Assembly: GCA_938036315.1 (NCBI GenBank)
Contig: CALHPK010000009.1
Span: 200,528-264,527 of the forward strand
Length of the DNA stretch: 64,000 bases
From: an uncultured bacterium
GTDB lineage: Bacteria; Calescibacteriota; Calescibacteriia; Calescibacteriales; Calescibacteriaceae
Direction: 5' to 3'
In this document: positions 9,281 through 18,438 of the stretch, piece by piece
Numbering within the stretch: position 1 is the stretch's first letter
Layout: every line of letters starts with the position of its first letter
Notes under the pieces: generated by a model
What the model saw: the letters and a program-made list of their open reading frames with translations, nothing else
Databases searched by the model: none
Told to the model about the DNA's origin: nothing
Translations under genes and position numbers: made by a program

Positions 9281-10282
9281 ATGAAGTTTATTTTCTTTTT
9301 GGGACCTGGCGGAGTTGGCAAAACGACAATATCAGCTGGAGCCGGCCTCTCCCTGAGCAGACTAGGGAAGACACTAGTTATAACCGTAGATCCAGCTAAA
9401 AGATTAAGCTCAGCTCTTGGTATACCACTTGACACAATAAGTAAAATTTCAGAAAATCTCTGGGCTACTCAGATTGATAAAAAAAAATATTTTGAAGAGT
9501 TTTTAGAAGAAAAGGGATTGACAACATTATCACAAACAAACCTTTTCAAAATTGCAGCCGATCTTCTCCCATCAGACGAGTATTCAGCCTTCCTCAAAAT
9601 AGTGAAAATATATGAAAACGAAGATTTTGATTTTGTTGTTGTTGATACTCCACCATCTACAAAATTCATCTTATTCATAGACGCTCCACAGAAAGTTCTA
9701 AATCTGTTCGAAACAGATGTTATCAAATACCTTATTAATATAGTCGTTTTCTCTGGAGAAAAATTATCTGGACCAATCTCACTGGCTGGGAGGATTCTCG
9801 GAGGAAGTTTTGTGATTGAATTCGCTAAGTTCCTATCAAATTTGAAAGATGTATTCTCTGATATGCTCGAAATAGCTAAGAAAGCCGAACTTATTACTAA
9901 AAATAAGAATTTGTCTCGCTTCATCGGAGTTTCTTCTCCATACGATGGGAAAATAGATGAGCTCATAAATATGCTAAATATGCTTGAAGAAAGAAAAATA
10001 GAAATCTCCGATATATTTATTAATAGATCTTTGAAGTTCTCAGAAGATGGAATTATAGAAAACTCACCAGAGAGCATACAAAAATTTCACAAAAAGCTCA
10101 TAAAACTCTCAAATAATATAGAATCGGAAGTAAAGAAATTGAAAAGGTTCAGAATACCTATTCATTTTCTACATGAATACTTCAGTGACATAACTTCACT
10201 ATCTTCTATCTCAGATTTTGCAAATAAATCAGGTTTAGGAAAGTACGTAGAAGATATAGTAAAATCTTGGCAAAGAGAGTGA
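9281..10282 (+). CDS. ArsA/GET3-family P-loop ATPase
   Basis: Deviant-Walker ATPase of the SIMIBI class, 333 residues. The P-loop GPGGVGKTT is at residues 8-16. The A-motif ITVDPAKRLSSALG follows, and switch II is VVVDTPPSTK with the aspartate expected for ArsA/GET3 proteins. Bacterial homologues are often not linked to arsenic genes, and no arsenical pump gene is near. The function may be membrane-protein or client handling rather than arsenite export; that is inference. It is convergent with the EAL gene, 6 bases apart. Confidence 0.8.
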   Translation: MKFIFFLGPGGVGKTTISAGAGLSLSRLGKTLVITVDPAKRLSSALGIPLDTISKISENLWATQIDKKKYFEEFLEEKGLTTLSQTNLFKIAADLLPSDEYSAFLKIVKIYENEDFDFVVVDTPPSTKFILFIDAPQKVLNLFETDVIKYLINIVVFSGEKLSGPISLAGRILGGSFVIEFAKFLSNLKDVFSDMLEIAKKAELITKNKNLSRFIGVSSPYDGKIDELINMLNMLEERKIEISDIFINRSLKFSEDGIIENSPESIQKFHKKLIKLSNNIESEVKKLKRFRIPIHFLHEYFSDITSLSSISDFANKSGLGKYVEDIVKSWQRE

Positions 10283-10288
10283 AGAGTA

Positions 10289-11566
10289 CTACAAAACAAG
10301 GAGTTCCTCCTCAGTCACAGGTGGGGAAAATAAAAATCCCTGTGCGAAATCGAAATCGAAATCTCTGACAAGTTCCAATTCTTCTTTTGTTTCTATACCC
10401 TCAGCACAAATCTTCTTACCTATACCTTTTACCATCTGTACAATGCCCTGTATAATTATTCGATTAAAATTATCCCCACTACCTGCTTCCTTAATAACGG
10501 ATTTATCTATCTTGACTATCTCAGCCGGAATATCTTTAATATGAGATATAATAGATGATGAAGATCCGAAGTCATCAATTATAAACCTAAAACCTACTTT
10601 CCTCAAGAGCTCAATATTTTTCAAAAATTCCTTTATCTCCTCGAATCTTGCCTTCTCACTTATCTCAAGATATATCCTCTCTGCCTGAATATTGTATCTT
10701 TTGACATTATCAATTATACTCTTTACAAATGATGTTGTAAGATGCTGAGGTAGAATATTGAATGAGAAACAATATTTATGTAGTCTCCGAGATATTTCAG
10801 AAAGCTTTCCAAATATAAACTCGTTCACAACCCGAGATATCCCTAACTCCTCAGAAACCGATATTATCTTTTCTGGTCCTATATCTTGTCCATACCATCT
10901 CAGAAGTAATTCAATCATCTTAATCCTCATTCCATTTTTCAGGTCAACTATTGGTTGGAAAACCATATACATTTTACCACTGCGTATAGCCTCATAAAGT
11001 TCATCGAGTATTCTCCTACCTCGCCCAATACTTAACTCGGCTCCATCACCGGATATAGAGAATGTATTTCCTCCTTTCTTCTCCGCTCCCTCGAGCGCCA
11101 GCTCTGCAGATTTTATCAGCTCATCAATCCTTCTACTATCCTTCGGAAAAATACTTATCCCTATATTAACAGATGGTTGTATTAACTTCCCGCCGAATTT
11201 TACACCTCTTGAAACCAATTCAATAATCCTTGAAGCTACACTTTCAGCAAACTCTTGCAAGTTTCCAATCTCACTTTGACCAGGATCTTTAAGAATGAAA
11301 AATTTCCTTTCAGATACCATCCCAATGATATCAGATGGAGAATTCGCAACCTTTTTAAGTTGGTTTACGATAAATTTAACTATTCGTTCTACTTTTTGGT
11401 GGCCAAGATGAATTACGAGCTTATCGAAATATCTAAGTAATACTACATATAAGAAACGATACTTGGTATCACTCTTGGTAGCATAGCTCAAGTTTTTTTT
11501 TGCCAACGTTATAAACTTTGATCTACTACTAACTATATGCCTCAAAGTTTTACCCTTTTTTTTCAT
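10289..11566 (-). CDS. EAL-domain protein with degenerate GGDEF domain
   Basis: 425-residue predicted cyclic-di-GMP phosphodiesterase. The N-terminal half looks like a GGDEF fold whose signature has decayed (SERKF in place of GGDEF), so cyclase activity is not expected. The C-terminal EAL domain has ELL in place of EAL but keeps the usual metal and catalytic residues: E of IELLL, N of FNILP, E of LEISE, the DD of IDDFG, K of VKIDK, E of AEGIE and Q of AQGF. No transmembrane or sensor segment was seen. It probably lowers c-di-GMP and may influence motility or polysaccharide output. Confidence 0.85.
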   Translation of the reverse strand: MKKKGKTLRHIVSSRSKFITLAKKNLSYATKSDTKYRFLYVVLLRYFDKLVIHLGHQKVERIVKFIVNQLKKVANSPSDIIGMVSERKFFILKDPGQSEIGNLQEFAESVASRIIELVSRGVKFGGKLIQPSVNIGISIFPKDSRRIDELIKSAELALEGAEKKGGNTFSISGDGAELSIGRGRRILDELYEAIRSGKMYMVFQPIVDLKNGMRIKMIELLLRWYGQDIGPEKIISVSEELGISRVVNEFIFGKLSEISRRLHKYCFSFNILPQHLTTSFVKSIIDNVKRYNIQAERIYLEISEKARFEEIKEFLKNIELLRKVGFRFIIDDFGSSSSIISHIKDIPAEIVKIDKSVIKEAGSGDNFNRIIIQGIVQMVKGIGKKICAEGIETKEELELVRDFDFDFAQGFLFSPPVTEEELLVL

Positions 11567-11792
11567 CCCCGTTATTATTTAAATTAGTCATTTTTTCTAT
11601 TTTTTTGCGGTAGCTTGTGCGACAAAGAAAAAATTATTACTTAGCGATTTGAACTTGACAATAACAATTTGTTTTCTCTTGTCAGGTGAGAAGATATATT
11701 CATCTTTGATCTATACCGTTACATCCTTCAATTAATCTTACGATCTTTCTATTTTATTTGCATTGCCCTCAAATATGAAAGTGCAACCTTAT

Positions 11793-12215
11793 TTATACTC
11801 TCATTCTTTCAAGGGTATTTTTGATGCCTATAAATTTGCTACTTATGAATTCCGAAGCCACCCTATACCTGAAAGTATTCTCTTGAAGTTTTACCATCTC
11901 CGTGTCTATATCTACAGAGTTACCATCAGGACTGAAGGAATTCATCTCATAGTATACTTGAGGTTTTGGAGGAGCTGGATATGGACTTTGAATATGTCGC
12001 GGATCAGTCAAGGCAAGCTTCAAACTTGGCTTTTCTCCATAAACTATAGATTTTAAATAATCTTCAAAATATATATCTTTAGCTTTATACTTTGGAGTAT
12101 CAATATTAGCTATATTTGATGAGATCACAAGATTCCTTTGGAAGAATACATCCAAAGCCTTCTTATATAATTCAAAATCTCTACCAAAAATTTTAGAATC
12201 CACGTCAACTTCCAT
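11793..12215 (-). CDS. flgB: Flagellar basal-body rod protein FlgB
   Basis: Proximal rod component of the flagellum, exported through the flagellar type III system. The 140-residue protein has the rod-protein N-terminal motif SSNIANIDTPKYKAKD, and the C-terminal helix preceded by DGNSVDIDTEMVKL. Its length is normal for FlgB. It is not followed by flgC and fliE, which normally form an operon with it; the flagellar genes are dispersed in this genome. Confidence 0.93.
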   Translation of the reverse strand: MEVDVDSKIFGRDFELYKKALDVFFQRNLVISSNIANIDTPKYKAKDIYFEDYLKSIVYGEKPSLKLALTDPRHIQSPYPAPPKPQVYYEMNSFSPDGNSVDIDTEMVKLQENTFRYRVASEFISSKFIGIKNTLERMRV

Positions 12216-12311
12216 ATTAACTGATGATGAAAATAGTGTACCATAGGAAAAATCTTCCCAACTAATCAGCCCAACTAAATATCTAATTTTAATTTTAATT
12301 TAATTTTAAAA

Positions 12312-13379
12312 TCAGCTTTGGCTGAAAACTACTTCATAGATCTGTTCACCGGTGCTGAATGATAGAAATTTTTCGCGAACTTTCTGAGCCCTCAACTCGA
12401 GTTTTCTTTTCAGCTCTTGATTATGGTATAGCTTCAGAATTTTCATAGCCAAATCGTGTGGAGATGATGGATCGAAGAAAATTGCCATATCTCCTGATAT
12501 CTCTCTGAATGGCTCTATATCCGAAAGTATCATAGCCTTGCCGAAAAATGCAGATTCAATCATTGGGAGACCCAGACCTTCCATCAAAGATGGGAAAACA
12601 CAAGCAAATGCTTCCCTGACAAGCGCAAAAAGAAGTTCATCATTCGGGGAATTTATTATTTTTACCTTTGTGTTATGCTTTACCCTTTCCTCTATTTTCT
12701 GGGCATTCCTTCCTCCACCCCCTACCAAGACAAGCTGAAGATCAGTCTGACCACTTATCCTCTCAAAAGCAGAAATCAGAACACCCACATTCTTGTGAGG
12801 GTTAAAATTTCCTACATAAAGGAGATATTTTTTAGGATATATGCCAAAAGCTTCAAGATCTTTTGGAGATATTCTAATCTCGCCCGACGTTTTCACATAA
12901 GATAAGTCCAAAAGCACCTTGATTGTATCTCTACCTGTGAATTTCTCAATTTCCTTTTTCCAGTATTCAGATATCACAATAATCTTGTGTGGCAATCTCC
13001 CAAAAAATTTCAGAAACATCTTCTGAAATATAGAGAAATTTATAAGATCTGCAACTAAAATTATTGTCCTGATACCAGCAAGGGGGAAAATAATAGGGAA
13101 TTTTGGATATACTGAAAAGTATACCTTAGACTTTCCAAGGATCTTGATTGGGACCAAAACTTGATCGCAAACAGCACCTCCGTTCACATCTGCAAAGGCT
13201 ACCTTTTCATGTAAAAGTTGAGCTATAAATTCTTTATCTGTATTTTTATCTGATAAAACCAAGACAGATTTTCCTCTATCACCAAGCGTTCTGAGAAATG
13301 AAATAAGATATCTTGAGAGTCCAGTTCTTCTTGTTCCCTTTTCTATCTCTCGTCCATCAACTGCGATATCAAAAATCAT
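12312..13379 (-). CDS. Family 4 glycosyltransferase
   Basis: 355-residue GT-B enzyme. The N-terminal half shows the acceptor loop GTRRTGLSRY. The linker strand YLLYVGNFNPHKN is typical of mannosyltransferase-like GT4 proteins, and the donor-binding E-x7-E region is MEGLGLPMIESAFFGKA. It probably acts in surface polysaccharide or LPS synthesis. The ATG lies one base after the ispE stop codon, so translation is probably coupled to ispE in the unit tRNA-Leu, ispE, glycosyltransferase. Confidence 0.85.
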   Translation of the reverse strand: MIFDIAVDGREIEKGTRRTGLSRYLISFLRTLGDRGKSVLVLSDKNTDKEFIAQLLHEKVAFADVNGGAVCDQVLVPIKILGKSKVYFSVYPKFPIIFPLAGIRTIILVADLINFSIFQKMFLKFFGRLPHKIIVISEYWKKEIEKFTGRDTIKVLLDLSYVKTSGEIRISPKDLEAFGIYPKKYLLYVGNFNPHKNVGVLISAFERISGQTDLQLVLVGGGGRNAQKIEERVKHNTKVKIINSPNDELLFALVREAFACVFPSLMEGLGLPMIESAFFGKAMILSDIEPFREISGDMAIFFDPSSPHDLAMKILKLYHNQELKRKLELRAQKVREKFLSFSTGEQIYEVVFSQS

Positions 13380-13380
13380 T

Positions 13381-14268
13381 TCAAAAATTTACTGGTTCTG
13401 AAAGGAAAATTAAAGCTCTGTCCTCAAATTTACTTTTCAAAAATTTATATACATTATGAGCTTCTTGATCATCGGTAAAAACTGAAAAAATAGACGATCC
13501 AGATCCTGTAAGATAAAATTTGCAAATTTTGTCGATTTCGTTCTTTATTTTCTTAGCCTCTGGGAAAAGAAGAAGAAAAGATTTCTCGAGATCGTTCCAT
13601 CCGAGAATTTCGTAGAACTCATCCAGTGATATTACTGGAACTTTGGGTTCGGCTATTTTCTCTTTCATAAATTTTAGAATCTTTTCTCTTTTTGAATTTT
13701 CTGACTCAAGTCCGATTTGGTCAAATTTTTCATAAACATCTTTTGTCAAGGACACAATCTTAGGAAACATTATAACAAAACGGAGTTTGTCTCTGCCATT
13801 GATGATAACTTTCTTTATCTTTTCGCCTCTGCCGTAGATTATGACAGGTCCAGGTTTCATAAACAATGGTACATCTGAGCCGATTTTCTTTGCGATTTTA
13901 AGTTGCTGTGGTTTTGGAATTTTTAGAATTTCAGCGATTTTCTTTATTGTGAAAGCAGAATCTGATGAAGCTCCTGCTAATCCAGAGCCTGGTGGAATAT
14001 TCTTTCTGACAACTATCTTAGCAGAAAATCCTGTTAGCTCGGATATGATATCTAATGTCTTCCTTATAGTATTGTTTTCCGGAATTTCCCACACGCTCTC
14101 AAACGCAACTTCATTCCCTCGAAAATTTTTGGTAGCTACTATTTCAATTTCGTCAAATATCGAGACTTTATCGACCAGCGATATTATATTGTGGTAGTTA
14201 TCTTTTCTTTTTTTGAGCACGAACAGGTTCAGATTTATCTTTGCTGGGGCGAGAATTTTTGATATCAG
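13381..14268 (-). CDS. ispE: IspE, 4-diphosphocytidyl-2-C-methyl-D-erythritol kinase
   Basis: GHMP-family kinase of the non-mevalonate isoprenoid pathway. The N-terminus LAPAKINLNLFV and the ATP-binding loop PPGSGLAGASSD are diagnostic, with a late TGSGSSIFSVF motif. The start is problematic. The open frame runs back through tRNA-Leu, but between the tRNA 3' end (14280) and the first conserved residues there is no ATG, GTG or TTG. The only candidates are CTG at 14268, ATA at 14265 and ATT at 14256. I give the outermost. Reading through the tRNA from an upstream start would add a nonsense tRNA-encoded peptide and is unlikely. Confidence 0.85.
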   Translation of the reverse strand: MISKILAPAKINLNLFVLKKRKDNYHNIISLVDKVSIFDEIEIVATKNFRGNEVAFESVWEIPENNTIRKTLDIISELTGFSAKIVVRKNIPPGSGLAGASSDSAFTIKKIAEILKIPKPQQLKIAKKIGSDVPLFMKPGPVIIYGRGEKIKKVIINGRDKLRFVIMFPKIVSLTKDVYEKFDQIGLESENSKREKILKFMKEKIAEPKVPVISLDEFYEILGWNDLEKSFLLLFPEAKKIKNEIDKICKFYLTGSGSSIFSVFTDDQEAHNVYKFLKSKFEDRALIFLSEPVNF

Positions 14269-14279
14269 AAGCTCGGAAG

Positions 14280-14364
14280 TGCCGAGGGCGGGACTTGAAC
14301 CCGCACGGGATTGAGCCCCACTGGATCCTGAATCCAGCGCGTCTACCAATTCCGCCACCTCGGC
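14280..14364 (-). tRNA. tRNA-Leu (anticodon CAG)
   Basis: On the minus strand the gene starts GCCGAGG and ends CCTCGGC plus discriminator A at 14280, giving a perfect 7-bp acceptor stem. The anticodon loop reads TTCAGGA (CAG, decoding CUG). A long class II variable arm is present and the T-arm holds GGTTCAAGTCC. The 3' CCA is not encoded (ACT follows). It is about 85 bases long and sits directly in front of ispE, with which it must be co-transcribed unless a promoter hides inside it. Confidence 0.97.
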
Positions 14365-14376
14365 AAAACTAACTAC

Positions 14377-14405
14377 AAAATAAAAATTAAAACACCCCTT
14401 GACAA
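14377..14405 (-). promoter_or_regulatory. Sigma-70-type promoter of tRNA-Leu
   Basis: On the minus strand TTGTCA (14405-14400), a 17-base spacer and TATTTT (14382-14377) form a good -35/-10 pair. The -10 ends 12 bases before the mature tRNA 5' end, which leaves a leader of about 5 bases for RNase P to remove. It is the clearest two-box promoter I found. Confidence 0.65.
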
Positions 14406-14464
14406 AAATAAAAATGTGCAAAATATACAACCATCAAAAAAACCAATTAAGCTGAAATACTTAG

Positions 14465-15193
14465 ATGAAAATCTGCTCATACTTCACTTGTGGATTCCCA
14501 GATCTTGAATCATCTTTGAAAATTATGTCCGAACTTTTAGAATTCTCTGATTATCTCGAAATAGGCATACCATTTACAGATCCCATCGCTGATGGTCCAA
14601 CAATACAGTTTTCATCTTTCAAAGCCCTTGAGAATGGATTTAAAGTGGATCAAACTTTCAAAGTCGCGGAGAACCTTTCAAAATCTGGGAAGAAAATTCT
14701 CATTATGACATACTACAACATCATCTTTAGGAACAAAGAGAAATTTTTACAAAATGCAAAAGACTCTGGGGTTTGGGGAATTGTTGTTCCAGATTTGCTC
14801 CCCGGAGAAGATCTGGACTTTGAGGAACTTATGAGCAAACTCAACCTGAAAACCGTATTTTTTGTTGCTCCAAACACTAAAAAGACACGGATAAAATTCA
14901 TAGATAAGCACACAACAGGATTTATATACTATATAACAGTAAAGGGTATAACAGGAGAACGCGAGAGACTTCCAGATGAGTTAAAGCAAAAAATTAAATC
15001 GGTAAAAGCTGTGGCAAAAAAAGAAGTTTTCGCAGGGTTCGGAATTTCAAAAAAAGAGCACATAAAAGAACTTGAAAACATCGCAGATGGAGTAATAATA
15101 GGAAGTGCTATAATAAGAAAAGTTATTGAATCAAATAATATCAACTCAGCAATTAGCAATATAAGACAATTTATGAGAGAACTAACCCAATAA
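14465..15193 (+). CDS. trpA: Tryptophan synthase alpha subunit
   Basis: Cleaves indole-3-glycerol phosphate to indole and glyceraldehyde 3-phosphate in the TrpAB complex. The 242-residue TIM barrel has EIGIPFTDPIADGPTIQ, with catalytic E32 and D43 spaced 11 residues apart as in the Salmonella enzyme (E49 and D60). FVAPNT and phosphate-binding loops near VFAGFGIS and IIGSAII follow. It is not next to trpB; trpC is at 61.4 kb. The protein is slightly shorter than the usual 260-270 residues, mainly at the N-terminus. Confidence 0.95.
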   Translation: MKICSYFTCGFPDLESSLKIMSELLEFSDYLEIGIPFTDPIADGPTIQFSSFKALENGFKVDQTFKVAENLSKSGKKILIMTYYNIIFRNKEKFLQNAKDSGVWGIVVPDLLPGEDLDFEELMSKLNLKTVFFVAPNTKKTRIKFIDKHTTGFIYYITVKGITGERERLPDELKQKIKSVKAVAKKEVFAGFGISKKEHIKELENIADGVIIGSAIIRKVIESNNINSAISNIRQFMRELTQ

Positions 15194-15393
15194 CAAAAAA
15201 AACACCGCAAAACTGACCCCAAATAAACAAAACTCAAACATAACTAAAAACATAATCGGCAATATGAAATTCATAAAGCAAAATTCATAAACCTTTTTAC
15301 TTGTGAAACTTACAGATTTTCTTGATTCGAATATCTTTCAGATGCACTATCGCAAAAATAAAAGATAAGAAGACAAAAGGACATTCTACTGAT

Positions 15394-16722
15394 TCACGTC
15401 TTCCCCAAAGATTTTATATCATCAAAGAATTCCGGATATGAGACCGAAATACAATTCACATCATCTAAAAAGAGTCGCCCTGGTATCAGCATTCCAAAGA
15501 CAAAAAAACTCATTGCAATCCTATGATCATAGAAAGTATTAATATAATAGTCCTTAGTGAATACTCTATAGGCAGATTCTCCGAGTCCCTCAAAAGAAAA
15601 GCCATCCTCATACTCCTGAACATCTATTCCGAGATTCCTCAGATTTGAACAGATAGCATAAATTCTGTCAGTTTCCTTGACTCTCAATTCTTTAGCATCT
15701 CTTACAGAAAAAACTCCCTCAGAAAATATAGCACATATCGAGAGAATAGGGATTTCATCTATTATCAAAGGAATCCATTCACCTGAAAATTCGTTATTCT
15801 TAAGTGTACCGCAATATCTTGCCAAACAAAAACCAAAATGTTCTCCGACTTCTTCTCCAACAACTTCGACTCTAACATCAGCTCCCATACTCTTTACAGC
15901 TGAAATGAACCCAGTTCTTGTAGGATTTAGTAAGACATCTGAAATTTCAACCTCGCTTCCCTTACCCAAAATAGCCGAAGCTATAATAAATGAAGCAGAC
16001 GATATATCGCCTGGAATCTTCAAGAGTTCAGGAGTTTTTGGTTTACCCTTACAGAATATAAAACCATCTGGCTGTCTGACAACTTCTATAGAAAAATAAG
16101 GGAGCATTCTTTCTGTGTGGTCACGTGATTTTATTTTTTCTCTCACCTTCACAGGTTCACTACTCCAAAGATTAGCAAGCAACAAGGCGGTTTTGACTTG
16201 AGCTGACGATATCTCCATATCAAATTCTCCTCCTTTACTGAACCCTCCGATTCCCTCAAAAACAAGCGGGAGCCTATTCCCACCTTCTCTCCCCCATATC
16301 TTAGCTCCCAGCTTTCTTAATGGCTCAACAACTCTCAACATAGGTCTTCTTCTCAAACTCTCATCCCCATCAAGTACTGACGGAAATTTTTGCGCAGACA
16401 AGATTGTGGAGAAAATTCTAGCTGTTGTGCCAGAATTTCCAGCATAAAGGATTTTCTCCGGAGGATTAAGGTAAATTCCTTTGCCAGAAATCTCCACAAA
16501 ACCCCCTGAGCTATTCAGCCCAACACCTAAGGATTGGACAATATCACAAGTACGCTTCACGTCATCTGAAGAACTCAAATTGTATATCTTAGTTTTTCCC
16601 TGACACAGAGCAGAAAGCATCACAGCACGATGCGATATAGATTTGTCTCCTCTGATCCTCAAACTTCCAGCAAGAGCACGAAATTTTGGAACTTCATACC
16701 ACATTGGAACTTCACACCGCAT
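15394..16722 (-). CDS. aroA: EPSP synthase (3-phosphoshikimate 1-carboxyvinyltransferase)
   Basis: Shikimate-pathway enzyme joining shikimate 3-phosphate with PEP. Motifs include RGDKSISHRAVMLSAL, YAGNSGTTARI and KVKETDR-like LRVKETDRI. The length of 442 residues (or 436) is normal. Two in-frame starts exist, at 16722 and 16704, because an 18-bp tandem duplication has copied the first six codons (MRCEVP then MWYEVP). The original start is probably 16704. The gene begins 3 bases after the cstA-like stop, so the two are probably co-transcribed. Confidence 0.95.
   Translation of the reverse strand: MRCEVPMWYEVPKFRALAGSLRIRGDKSISHRAVMLSALCQGKTKIYNLSSSDDVKRTCDIVQSLGVGLNSSGGFVEISGKGIYLNPPEKILYAGNSGTTARIFSTILSAQKFPSVLDGDESLRRRPMLRVVEPLRKLGAKIWGREGGNRLPLVFEGIGGFSKGGEFDMEISSAQVKTALLLANLWSSEPVKVREKIKSRDHTERMLPYFSIEVVRQPDGFIFCKGKPKTPELLKIPGDISSASFIIASAILGKGSEVEISDVLLNPTRTGFISAVKSMGADVRVEVVGEEVGEHFGFCLARYCGTLKNNEFSGEWIPLIIDEIPILSICAIFSEGVFSVRDAKELRVKETDRIYAICSNLRNLGIDVQEYEDGFSFEGLGESAYRVFTKDYYINTFYDHRIAMSFFVFGMLIPGRLFLDDVNCISVSYPEFFDDIKSLGKT
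16686..16721. repeat. 18-bp near-perfect tandem duplication over the aroA start
   Basis: 16686-16703 and 16704-16721 match at 16 of 18 positions. The duplication is a multiple of three and in frame, so it adds six codons and a second ATG to the 5' end of aroA. Confidence 0.75.
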
Positions 16723-16725
16723 AGG

Positions 16726-18309
16726 TTACCTAACCTTTTCTTCGTAGTAAGATGCTATATAATTTGCAACCACTACTGATAAGATAAATAAAACTGAAAC
16801 AAAAGGGAAAATCAGAAACAAAAGCATAACAGAATCTTTTGCAAGCATAAATTCTTTCAGCTGACTCAAATTTGCTAAAATAAAAATTCCAAGTAGAGCA
16901 ACGACAATTATGGAATAAAAAATATAGTTTTTCCTTGTTCTCATCATCCACCCCAAAATCACTCCCGAAATCCCAACAAAAATGGATAGATTGTATATTC
17001 CAAAAAGAGTCCATATCTTTTCAATTGCTGAAAAAGAGTAATCTCCCCTGAATAACCAGATATATAGCAGAGAAGGTATCCCCAAAATTGAGATAAAAAA
17101 GAGTGTTTTATAAGCTATTTTTCTATATCTTCCTTCATCTCTTCCTGGTAGTGCATAGTATATAGATCTTGGTAGTGATGCAAAGGATGTGATTGAAATT
17201 GCTGAAAAGAACAAAATGGCAAAGTCCCTGAGTGAATCTTTTGGAATATAGGGATTGTTACTTAGCTCAGCAAAACCATTTACAAAAGCCAGAATTACAT
17301 TTTGCTGTTGCAATGAATATCCTATGAGTACCGCCTTGATAACTATCAAAATTACAAGCAATTCAACAATGAGGCTCCCCCAACAAACAGGTAAAATATG
17401 ACATTCAGATGACATATGCTTTGAGCTTAACGAAGAAGTAAGCAAAGCGTGAAATCCTGAAAAACCAAGACACCCCAAATAAACAAAAATTAACGGAGAG
17501 AAATCCTCAATTTTAAGCTCGAATGGAACTATCGCTTGTGTTCCGCCTGAAATTAACCCCCAACCTCCTAAAGCTAAAAGCGGTATAGATAAAAAGCTTG
17601 AGATAAACCCAAATGATTGTGGAGAGATCCACACTGGTAATATCAATGATGCGAATGAGTAGCCAAGTATAATCAGAGCTAATATCTTCTGATCGATATG
17701 GAAGTGTATGTACTGAGCTATAATCGAACTAGCGGTAATCCAAACTATAGCAAGTAGCGATGCTATTCCCTGCGGTACAGGTATAACCCTGATGAGAATA
17801 GATGATAAGAAAGAGAAAAAAAGCATATATATAAAAGCAGAAGAGGCCTTTTCAGATAGGGTCAGAGAATAAGGAATAATCCACAGATATATTAAAGCGA
17901 AAAATGAAAACGATAAAACAACTATAGCCAGAAGAAGCACCCAAGAGAATCTTCCGATAAATCTTTTAGATAGCTCAATCAAACTTTCCCCTTCATTATG
18001 CAAAGAGACGTAAGCCGATAAAAAATCACGAACGAAAGCTAAAATAATACCTAAAAGCAATATCCAGAACACTGGAGACTCGCCAAATCTCAGAGAAAAA
18101 GACGATCCTAAAACAGCCCCGATTCCCAAAATAGCAGAAAGATGCGAACCAAAGAGTATCAGAGGCTTTGTTGGGACAAAATCTACTCTGTCGTACCTAG
18201 ATATTGCTGGAGTCGGTTTGATACAATCTAACTTGAAAAGCCCCTTGATGAATCTTGACAAAATTGAATAGGACAGAACCGAAAACAAAGAGGCAAAAAG
18301 AAAATTCAT
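16726..18309 (-). CDS. cstA: CstA-family carbon starvation/pyruvate transporter
   Basis: 527-residue polytopic inner-membrane protein. The family signature region RYDRVDFVPTKP, LFGSHLSAILGIGAVLGS and later FVRDFLSAYVSLHNEGESL is present, corresponding to the conserved CstA N-terminal domain. CstA proteins import pyruvate or peptides under carbon limitation. It is shorter than E. coli CstA (about 700 residues), as in many other bacterial members. Proximity to acs, malic enzyme and aroA fits a role in scavenging C2-C3 acids, but this is inference. Confidence 0.88.
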   Translation of the reverse strand: MNFLFASLFSVLSYSILSRFIKGLFKLDCIKPTPAISRYDRVDFVPTKPLILFGSHLSAILGIGAVLGSSFSLRFGESPVFWILLLGIILAFVRDFLSAYVSLHNEGESLIELSKRFIGRFSWVLLLAIVVLSFSFFALIYLWIIPYSLTLSEKASSAFIYMLFFSFLSSILIRVIPVPQGIASLLAIVWITASSIIAQYIHFHIDQKILALIILGYSFASLILPVWISPQSFGFISSFLSIPLLALGGWGLISGGTQAIVPFELKIEDFSPLIFVYLGCLGFSGFHALLTSSLSSKHMSSECHILPVCWGSLIVELLVILIVIKAVLIGYSLQQQNVILAFVNGFAELSNNPYIPKDSLRDFAILFFSAISITSFASLPRSIYYALPGRDEGRYRKIAYKTLFFISILGIPSLLYIWLFRGDYSFSAIEKIWTLFGIYNLSIFVGISGVILGWMMRTRKNYIFYSIIVVALLGIFILANLSQLKEFMLAKDSVMLLFLIFPFVSVLFILSVVVANYIASYYEEKVR

Positions 18310-18438
18310 AGATTTAACTTTATCACCTGTGTTTGAGGTATCGAAAAAACCACAGAATTTTGTCTTTAGCGATACCTAATTATAGGGAAACAAAACTGCA
18401 AATTAACTTTTTTGCGAAGAATCTCTTAATTAGCAATT

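Noticed and set aside
12285-12312. Run of AATTTT-like repeats before the glycosyltransferase stop
   Set aside because: Low-complexity A/T sequence, not a clean duplication and not a binding site I can name.
14269-14430. An in-frame N-terminal extension of IspE through the tRNA
   Set aside because: The extension translates tRNA-Leu and its promoter (AELVDALDSGSSGAQSR is a signature of translated tRNA-Leu). It is not part of the protein.
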